DNA of 64,000 nucleotides from Pseudolactococcus plantarum (lineage in GTDB: Bacteria; Bacillota; Bacilli; Lactobacillales; Streptococcaceae): assembly GCF_002441715.1 (NCBI RefSeq), contig NZ_JXJX01000001.1:150460-214459 (forward strand), read 5' to 3'. Positions 57,165 to 64,000 of the stretch are shown here, in pieces (within the stretch, counting starts at the first letter, position 1; every line of letters begins with the position of its first letter). A program made the translations under genes and the position numbers. The notes beneath the pieces were generated by a model. That model did not search any database and had not been told where the DNA came from. It was given only the letters and a program-made list of their open reading frames with translations.

Positions 57165-58877
57165 ATGAAATTTACGTATAATGGTCAAACAACCGAAGTT
57201 GAGCTTAATAAATACTCAAAAACGTTGACACAAGATCCAACACAACCAGCGACTCAAGCTATGTTTTATGGTATCGGGTTTAAAGATGAAGATTTTGATA
57301 AAGCACAGGTCGGTATTGTGTCTATGGACTGGGATGGCAATCCATGTAATATGCATTTGAATCAACTTGGTCAAAAAGTTAAGGCGTCTGTTGATGCCAC
57401 ACAAGACCTTTTAGGACTACAATTTCATACGATAGGCGTCTCTGATGGCATTGCTAATGGTACAGATGGAATGCGTTACTCTCTTGTGTCTCGTGAGGTT
57501 ATCGCAGACTCTATCGAGACAAACGCTGGTGGAGAATATTATGACGGTATCGTAGGTATTCCAGGATGTGATAAAAATATGCCAGGAACAATCATTGGGA
57601 TGGCAAGACTTGATAGACCATCTATTATGGTTTATGGTGGGACAATTGCACACGGTGAATACAATGGTGAATCACTAAATATTGTCTCAGCTTTTGAAGC
57701 ATTAGGTGAAAAATTAACAGGTAATATCTCAGATGAAGATTATCATGGTGTGATTTCTAATGCTATTCCTGGTCAAGGGGCTTGTGGTGGTATGTACACG
57801 GCTAACACGATGGCAGCAGCAATCGAAACATTAGGGATGAGTTTACCATTTTCATCTACTAACCCTGCTAAATCTGATGAAAAACAACGTGAAGCAGCAT
57901 CTGTCGGCGAATATATGAAGACCTTACTTGCGCGTGATATCAAACCAAGTGATATTATGACTCGTGAAGCCTTTGAAGATGCGATTACGGTAGTAATGGT
58001 ACTTGGTGGATCAACCAATGCTGTCTTACACTTGATTGCGATGGCGAGAACAGTTGGGATCGAGTTAACACAAGACGATTTCCAAGAGATTTCGGATAGA
58101 ACACCAGTTATTGGTGATTTCAAACCTTCAGGGAAATATATGCAAGAAGATTTCCATCGTATCGGTGGCTTACCTGCGCTACTTAAATTCCTCCTTAAAG
58201 AAGGTCGTATACACGGGGAACGCTTGACTGTAACAGGTAAGACCTTAGCAGAGAATGTTGAAAATGCCGTGACACTTGATTTTGATAAGCAAGATGTCAT
58301 TAGACCATTTGATAATCCAGTCAAAGCGACAGGACATTTACAAATTCTTTATGGTAATTTGGCGTCTGGTGGATCTGTAGCCAAAATTTCTGGTAAAGAG
58401 GGTGAGCAGTTCACTGGTACAGCACGCGTATTTAACGGAGAACAACACTTTATTGAAGGCATCGAAACAGGGCGTTTACATGCCGGGGACGTAGCAGTTA
58501 TTAAAAATATTGGACCTGTAGGTGCACCTGGTATGCCTGAAATGTTGAAACCAACTTCTGCTTTAATTGGTGCAGGATTAGGGAAATCAGTTGCTTTGAT
58601 TACAGATGGTAGATTCTCTGGTGGGACTCATGGATTTGTTGTGGGCCACATCGTTCCTGAAGCGGTCAAAGGTGGTGTGATTGGTCTTGTAGAAGATGAT
58701 GACATCATTGAGATTGATGCAATCAATAATACGATTAACCTTAAAGTATCTGATGAAGAACTTGCTAAACGTCGTGCTGCTTATCAACTACCAGAACCAA
58801 AGGCAACACGTGGAGTCCTTGCAAAATTTGCTAAACTAACTGATGATGCAGCCCATGGTTGTGTAACAGATTTTTAA
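57165..58877 (+). CDS. ilvD: Dihydroxy-acid dehydratase
   Basis: 570 residues from the ATG at 57165 (AAGAAAGG upstream); the frame from 57138 is rejected. Iron-sulfur cysteines are in GIPGCDKNMPG and GQGACGGMYTANTM, and VALITDGRFSGGTHGFVVGH lies near the C-terminus. Dehydrates the dihydroxy acids of valine and isoleucine synthesis. Followed by a terminator, so transcribed alone. Confidence 0.96.
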   Translation: MKFTYNGQTTEVELNKYSKTLTQDPTQPATQAMFYGIGFKDEDFDKAQVGIVSMDWDGNPCNMHLNQLGQKVKASVDATQDLLGLQFHTIGVSDGIANGTDGMRYSLVSREVIADSIETNAGGEYYDGIVGIPGCDKNMPGTIIGMARLDRPSIMVYGGTIAHGEYNGESLNIVSAFEALGEKLTGNISDEDYHGVISNAIPGQGACGGMYTANTMAAAIETLGMSLPFSSTNPAKSDEKQREAASVGEYMKTLLARDIKPSDIMTREAFEDAITVVMVLGGSTNAVLHLIAMARTVGIELTQDDFQEISDRTPVIGDFKPSGKYMQEDFHRIGGLPALLKFLLKEGRIHGERLTVTGKTLAENVENAVTLDFDKQDVIRPFDNPVKATGHLQILYGNLASGGSVAKISGKEGEQFTGTARVFNGEQHFIEGIETGRLHAGDVAVIKNIGPVGAPGMPEMLKPTSALIGAGLGKSVALITDGRFSGGTHGFVVGHIVPEAVKGGVIGLVEDDDIIEIDAINNTINLKVSDEELAKRRAAYQLPEPKATRGVLAKFAKLTDDAAHGCVTDF

Positions 58878-58893
58878 ATAGCTAATCGTTTGT

Positions 58894-58926
58894 CAAAAAA
58901 GCCCGATACGAGTCGAGCTTTTTTTC
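58894..58926 (+). terminator. Terminator after ilvD
   Basis: AAAAAAGC-C-CGA and TCG-A-GCTTTTTTT form a stem with one internal mismatch. Confidence 0.83.
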
Positions 58927-59002
58927 TTAAAAGACATCAGATTTGTGAATACAAAGTACAGTAATTGCTAAAGTTTTCATGAGTTAATTATAATAGACTT
59001 GG

Positions 59003-59031
59003 TTGAAAAAGTAGTGTAAACGTGATAAAAT
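59003..59031 (+). promoter_or_regulatory. ilvBN promoter
   Basis: TTGAAA (59003-59008), a 17-base spacer and TAAAAT (59026-59031) with TG upstream. Confidence 0.75.
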
Positions 59032-59053
59032 CTAAATATAATTTGCAATTCGT

Positions 59054-59068
59054 AATTTTCAGAATTTT
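59054..59068 (+). promoter_or_regulatory. CodY-like box in the ilvB leader
   Basis: AATTTTCAGAATTTT differs from AATTTTCWGAAAATT at two positions and lies about 15 bases after the predicted transcription start, where a bound repressor could act as a roadblock. Confidence 0.6.
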
Positions 59069-59102
59069 TTTAGGTATGAAAATTATTTAAAGGAGAACTC
59101 AA

Positions 59103-60806
59103 TTGAAACAGATAAAATTAGAAAAACCAAGAAGTGGTTCTAAACTTGTATTAGATACACTTAAAAACTTGGGAGTAGATACAATATTTGGTTATCCTGG
59201 GGGAGCTGTTTTACCACTTTATGATGCATTATATGATTTTGATGGCATCAAACATGTACTAGCACGTCATGAACAAGGTGCAACGCATGAAGCTGAAGGG
59301 TATGCAAAGTCATCTGGGAAAATAGGTGTTGCGCTTGTAACGTCAGGTCCTGGTGCGACAAATGCAGTGACAGGTATTGCTGATGCCAATGCCGATTCAG
59401 TACCGATGCTTGTGTTTACCGGTCAAGTCGCGACAAAAGGGATTGGTAAGGATGCGTTCCAAGAAGCTGATATTATCGGTATTACCATGCCAATCACTAA
59501 ATACAATTATCAAATTAGACGGACTGAAGATATCCCAAGAATTATTACAGAGGCCATACATATTGCAACATCTGGCCGTCCAGGTCCTGTTGTGATTGAT
59601 TTACCAAAAGATATTGCAGCGCAAGAAGTGTCGTATATTAATGATACGACGCTAGACTTACCGTCGTACCAACCAACTATAGAACCTAATAGCTTACAGC
59701 TCAAAAAAATAGTGGCACTCTTAGAAAAGAAAAAAAGACCGTTATTATTAGTAGGTGGTGGTGTCAACTATGCCGATGCACACGACGAATTAGTAGCATT
59801 TGCAGAACGGTTACAAATTCCTGTAGTGTCTAGTTTACTTGGGTTAGGCGCGATGCCGGTTGAGCATCCTTTGTTTTTGGGGATGGGTGGTATGCATGGC
59901 TCATACGCGGCCAATATGGCGTTAGCTGAAACAGATTATTTGATCAATATCGGTAGTCGTTTTGATGATAGGCTCGCTTCAAAACCAACTATGTTTTTGA
60001 AAAATGCAACGGTTGCACACATTGATATCGACCCAGCGGAGATTGGTAAAATCGTTAAAACGCACTTGCCGGTAGTTGGAGATGCAAAACGTGCATTAGA
60101 GATTTTATTAACTGTTGAAACACCACAGACAACTTACGACAAATGGGTTGCACAAGTACAGGATAATGCTAAAAGAGCACCTTATAGTTTTGAGCCTGAA
60201 CAAGGGGTTAATAAACCACAAGAAGTCATTAAATTAATTGGTGAGATAACAAATGGTGATGCAATCATTGTGACAGACGTTGGTCAACATCAAATGTGGG
60301 CAGCCCAATGGTATCCATATAAACATAGCCGTCAACTGGTTACAAGTGGTGGTTTGGGGACAATGGGATTTGGTATTCCAGCGGCTATTGGTGCAAAACT
60401 AGCTAATCCAGATAAAGAAGTGATTGTCTTTGTAGGAGATGGTGGTTTTCAGATGACTAACCAAGAGTTGGCGATTTTGAATGGCTATGGTGTTGCAATC
60501 AAAGTCGTGCTGTTTAATAACCATTCACTTGGTATGGTACGACAATGGCAAGAAAGTTTTTATGAAGAGCGTCGGAGTGAATCAGTTTTTGATTTAGAAC
60601 CAGATTTTCAATTATTAGCACAAGCTTATGGCTTGAAATATGATAAATTCTTAGATCCCACTACAATAGCAGAAGACCTAAAAGTCATTACAGAACCTGT
60701 TGGGATGGTTTTAGAAGTTGGTATTTCTCAAAAAGAACAGGTTTATCCTATGGTACCTGCGGGCTGGCACAACGATGAGATGTTGGGGGTGAAATTTAAT
60801 GCGTAG
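59103..60806 (+). CDS. ilvB: Acetolactate synthase, large (catalytic) subunit
   Basis: 567 residues, TTG start 8 bases after AAAGGAG. TPP enzyme: Glu of RHEQGATHEAEGYA near residue 58, FAD/beta domain in the middle, and the TPP motif GDGGFQMTNQELAIL (about 442-456). Makes acetolactate and acetohydroxybutyrate. Overlaps ilvN by 8 bases. Anabolic type, judged from the partner subunit. Confidence 0.96.
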   Translation: MKQIKLEKPRSGSKLVLDTLKNLGVDTIFGYPGGAVLPLYDALYDFDGIKHVLARHEQGATHEAEGYAKSSGKIGVALVTSGPGATNAVTGIADANADSVPMLVFTGQVATKGIGKDAFQEADIIGITMPITKYNYQIRRTEDIPRIITEAIHIATSGRPGPVVIDLPKDIAAQEVSYINDTTLDLPSYQPTIEPNSLQLKKIVALLEKKKRPLLLVGGGVNYADAHDELVAFAERLQIPVVSSLLGLGAMPVEHPLFLGMGGMHGSYAANMALAETDYLINIGSRFDDRLASKPTMFLKNATVAHIDIDPAEIGKIVKTHLPVVGDAKRALEILLTVETPQTTYDKWVAQVQDNAKRAPYSFEPEQGVNKPQEVIKLIGEITNGDAIIVTDVGQHQMWAAQWYPYKHSRQLVTSGGLGTMGFGIPAAIGAKLANPDKEVIVFVGDGGFQMTNQELAILNGYGVAIKVVLFNNHSLGMVRQWQESFYEERRSESVFDLEPDFQLLAQAYGLKYDKFLDPTTIAEDLKVITEPVGMVLEVGISQKEQVYPMVPAGWHNDEMLGVKFNA

Positions 60807-61275
60807 AATGTTAACAGCAAAACTAAATAATTCGACAGGTGTTTTAAATCGTTTTACGGGTGTTTTATCCAGAAGACAAGTTAATATCGAAAGTATATCA
60901 GTTGGTCACGCAGAGGCACCACATATTTCTAGAATTACGGTAATGATTGATGTCGACAATATGGATGAAGTTGAGCAAATTATCAAGCAGTTAAATCGAC
61001 AAGTAGATGTGTTAAGAGTTAGAGACATTACAGATGTCCCACACGTTGAACGAGAGGTCTTGTTAGTCAAAGTATCAGCACCTGCAGCGATACGTGCAGA
61101 ACTGTTCGCTATGATTCAGCCGTTTAGAGCTAGCGTAGTGGATGTGGCGCCGAAAACAGTAACAATCCAACTTACGGGTGGATATGATAAAATCGAAGCC
61201 TTGTTGAGAGTCGTTAAACCTTACGGTATCAAAAATATCGCAAGAACAGGTGTCACTGATTTCACGAGGGATTAA
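60799..61275 (+). CDS. ilvN: Acetolactate synthase, small (regulatory) subunit
   Basis: 158 residues with an N-terminal ACT domain (LNNSTGVLNRFTGVLSRRQV, NIESISVGHAE) that binds valine for feedback control, and a C-terminal domain typical of IlvN/IlvH. Starts inside the end of ilvB, so the subunits are coupled. Confidence 0.95.
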   Translation: MRRMLTAKLNNSTGVLNRFTGVLSRRQVNIESISVGHAEAPHISRITVMIDVDNMDEVEQIIKQLNRQVDVLRVRDITDVPHVEREVLLVKVSAPAAIRAELFAMIQPFRASVVDVAPKTVTIQLTGGYDKIEALLRVVKPYGIKNIARTGVTDFTRD

Positions 61276-61307
61276 GTATTGGCTTAATAAGATTACCCAG
61301 TTTATTC

Positions 61308-61336
61308 TTGACAAATTATCTGAAAAGTCGTAAAAT
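61308..61336 (+). promoter_or_regulatory. ilvC promoter with CodY-like box in the spacer
   Basis: TTGACA (61308-61313) and TAAAAT (61331-61336) with a 17-base spacer. AATTATCTGAAAAGT (61314-61328) fills the spacer and matches the CodY consensus with two mismatches. Confidence 0.68.
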
Positions 61337-61419
61337 TATAGTATATTACAAAAAATTAGTCGTGATAGATTTGCTACCAATATTAGAGTATAGAGATAGC
61401 ACGTTATAACTAGATGTAA

Positions 61420-62472
<1,053 letters not shown>

Positions 62473-62518
62473 TCATTAAAAATAAGAGTCATTTATTTTT
62501 AGTGGATTGAAGGGAATT

Positions 62519-62549
62519 AGAAAGTTGAGCTTAGCTCGACTTTCTTTTC
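62519..62549 (+). terminator. Hairpin terminator between ilvC and ilvA
   Basis: AGAAAGTTGAGC and GCTCGACTTTCT around TTA, then TTTTCG. The short T-run suggests partial read-through, since I see no clear promoter for ilvA. Confidence 0.72.
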
Positions 62550-62580
62550 GGTTTTTCAAAATATTAAGGACTACAACGAT

Positions 62581-63831
62581 ATGGTAAGTTATAAAGATGT
62601 ATTAAAGGCAAATGAGGTATTAAAAGGTGTGGCTATCAAAACACCAATGTTACGAGATAGCTATTTATCAGATAAGTATAAGGCTAATATATACCTCAAA
62701 CAAGAAAATCTCCAAAGTGTAAGATCGTTTAAACTTCGCGGTGCATATTACGCGATTCATAATTTACCAGAAGATCAAATACATGATGGTGTTGTTTGTG
62801 CTAGTGCGGGTAATCATGCACAAGGTGTCGCATATACTTGTAATGATTTGAAAATCCCAGCAACGATTTTCATGCCGACTACAACACCTCAACAAAAAAT
62901 CACTCAAGTCAAGTTTTTTGGTGGAGATTATGCGGAGATTGCGCTAGTAGGTGATACTTTTGATGAATCCGCAGCAGCAGCGAGAGCTTTTGCGCTGCAA
63001 GAAAACAAGACTTTTATAGATCCATTTGATAACCCAGATGTGATTGCAGGACAGGGGACTGTAGCTGTAGAAATTTTGGAAGCTGCAAAAGAAGCACATA
63101 TCGAAATAGACAAAATCATCGCGGCAGTTGGTGGCGGTGGATTGGTTTCGGGTGTCTCTTTATATGCCAAGCACAGTAGCCCAAAAACAGAAATTATTGG
63201 TGTTGAAGCATCAGGTGCTAGATCAATGCAAGCTGCATTTGATAATCAAGGACCAATAAAACTAACTACTATCGATAAATTTGCAGATGGCATTGCTGTA
63301 CAAAAGGTCGGCGACTTAACTTATCAAATTGCTAAAGATCATGTGGATAACTTAATTAATGTTGATGAGGGCTTAATTTCAGGTACAATCCTTGATTTAT
63401 ATTCAAAACAAGGGATGGTAGTTGAGCCTGCTGGTGCAGCTAGTGTGGCTGCATTGGATATTATTGCAGATGATATTGTAGGACAAACTGTAGTTTGTAT
63501 TATTTCTGGGGGTAATAATGATATTAATCGTATGCCAGAAATAGAAGAAAAGAGTTTGGTCTATGAAGGCCTTAAACACTACTTTGTTATCAATTTTCCG
63601 CAGAGACCGGGTGCTTTACGAGAATTTGTAAATGATATTTTAGGACCAAATGATGATATTACACGTTTTGAGTATATTAAGCGTGCAAATAGAGGGAGTG
63701 GGCCAGTCTTAATTGGTATCTTGTTGGCAGATAAGGATGATCAAGGCGTATTGATTGAAAGAATCGCAGATTTTGACAATAAATTTATAGATCTGAAAGG
63801 TCAAACTAGCCTATATAATTTACTGATTTGA
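62581..63831 (+). CDS. ilvA: Threonine dehydratase (biosynthetic type)
   Basis: 416 residues. PLP lysine in SVRSFKLRGAY (Lys51), glycine loop ASAGNHAQGVAYTC and AAVGGGGLVSGVSLY, then a single ACT-like C-terminal domain (about 325-416) for isoleucine feedback. Makes 2-oxobutyrate for isoleucine. AAGGA precedes the ATG. The short single-ACT form is as in lactic acid bacteria. Confidence 0.95.
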   Translation: MVSYKDVLKANEVLKGVAIKTPMLRDSYLSDKYKANIYLKQENLQSVRSFKLRGAYYAIHNLPEDQIHDGVVCASAGNHAQGVAYTCNDLKIPATIFMPTTTPQQKITQVKFFGGDYAEIALVGDTFDESAAAARAFALQENKTFIDPFDNPDVIAGQGTVAVEILEAAKEAHIEIDKIIAAVGGGGLVSGVSLYAKHSSPKTEIIGVEASGARSMQAAFDNQGPIKLTTIDKFADGIAVQKVGDLTYQIAKDHVDNLINVDEGLISGTILDLYSKQGMVVEPAGAASVAALDIIADDIVGQTVVCIISGGNNDINRMPEIEEKSLVYEGLKHYFVINFPQRPGALREFVNDILGPNDDITRFEYIKRANRGSGPVLIGILLADKDDQGVLIERIADFDNKFIDLKGQTSLYNLLI

Positions 63832-63841
63832 GAATCTATTT

Positions 63842-63888
63842 AAAAACATAGTGTACTGACTTGAGTCAAGACACTATGTTTTTTTATC
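63842..63888 (+). terminator. Terminator after ilvA
   Basis: AAAAACATAGTGT and ACACTATGTTTTTTT form a 13-bp stem around a 16-base loop that itself contains CTTGAGTCAAG. Confidence 0.9.
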
Positions 63889-64000
63889 AGAAATACGATA
63901 ATATTAGGGTTCGATTTGTCTATCAGCGATGAGATTTATGACATAATTTACAAAAATAAGACATAAATATTAAAAAAGTTAAAAAAGTGGTTGACATGGT
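63889..64000 (+). other. Noncoding end of window with a -35 box
   Basis: No gene. Two AAAAAAGT repeats precede TTGACA at 63991-63996, probably the -35 of a promoter for a gene beyond the window. Confidence 0.4.

Noticed and set aside
57773..58324. 183-codon minus-strand frame inside ilvD
   Set aside because: Shadow frame of a well-supported gene; composition rich in Ser, Pro and Ile as in other antisense frames, no start signal.

Overview
The window is low-GC Firmicutes DNA, most likely from a member of the Streptococcaceae close to Lactococcus (genus is an inference). The supporting evidence is a PolC-type replicase, a seven-gene comG competence operon, a zit/adc zinc operon with an AdcR-type box, a pbp2A-rpmG-secE-nusG string, the complete S10-spc-alpha ribosomal protein cluster with secY, adk and infA inserted, an ilv gene cluster with CodY-like boxes, and strong AGGAGG or extended -10 (TGnTATAAT) signals throughout. 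No rRNA, tRNA, CRISPR array, insertion sequence or prophage gene was seen.

Layout. 1-1035: the 3' part of a GH1 phospho-beta-glucosidase. 1112-1748: a gene-free AT-rich spacer with large inverted repeats. 1755-5463: a cassette of a SpoIIM/DUF95 membrane protein, a small cationic membrane protein, and a MacA/MacB-like adaptor-ATPase-permease exporter. It resembles the accessory and immunity half of circular bacteriocin loci, but no precursor gene is visible. 5820-10928: housekeeping genes (cytosolic 5'-nucleotidase-like, YutD, RlmN, VanZ, nitroreductase, CoA-binding protein), three of which look leaderless. 10962-18086: a DUF4430 lipoprotein, then a divergent DeoR regulator and a complete ula operon for L-ascorbate uptake and breakdown, with a cre site and a candidate operator in the shared upstream region. 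18346-24111: cfa-like methyltransferase and polC. 24226-27868: comGA-GG. 27915-33361: ispE, dat, the zit operon (no substrate-binding protein gene) and a divergent MarR-nitroreductase-DUF1304 unit.

33507-39012: pbp2A, rpmG, secE, nusG, thrC and mscL. 39074-53957: the ribosomal protein superoperon from an S10-type leader through rplQ, including rpmD, rpmJ and a possible 17-codon leader ORF before rpsS. Several spacers are unusually long and carry small hairpins. Downstream of rplQ lies a folded RNA that matches the position of the known L17 downstream element. 54457-56968: an unusual two-gene thiol-ligase module, a GCS2-like glutamate-cysteine ligase overlapping an ATP-grasp protein that resembles the C-terminal half of the fused GshF enzyme. 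57017-63888: ilvD, ilvBN, ilvC and ilvA. The first three units have their own promoter and CodY-like box; no leu genes are adjacent.

Most of the window is core genome. The places that depart from the ordinary are the orphan bacteriocin-type cassette, the group of leaderless promoters, the anomalous start of comGG, the split glutathione-type pair, the infA promoter inside a hairpin loop, and the structured spacers in the ribosomal cluster. Starts were moved from the longest ORF where a Shine-Dalgarno decides the case; coordinates of RNA structures were derived by eye.
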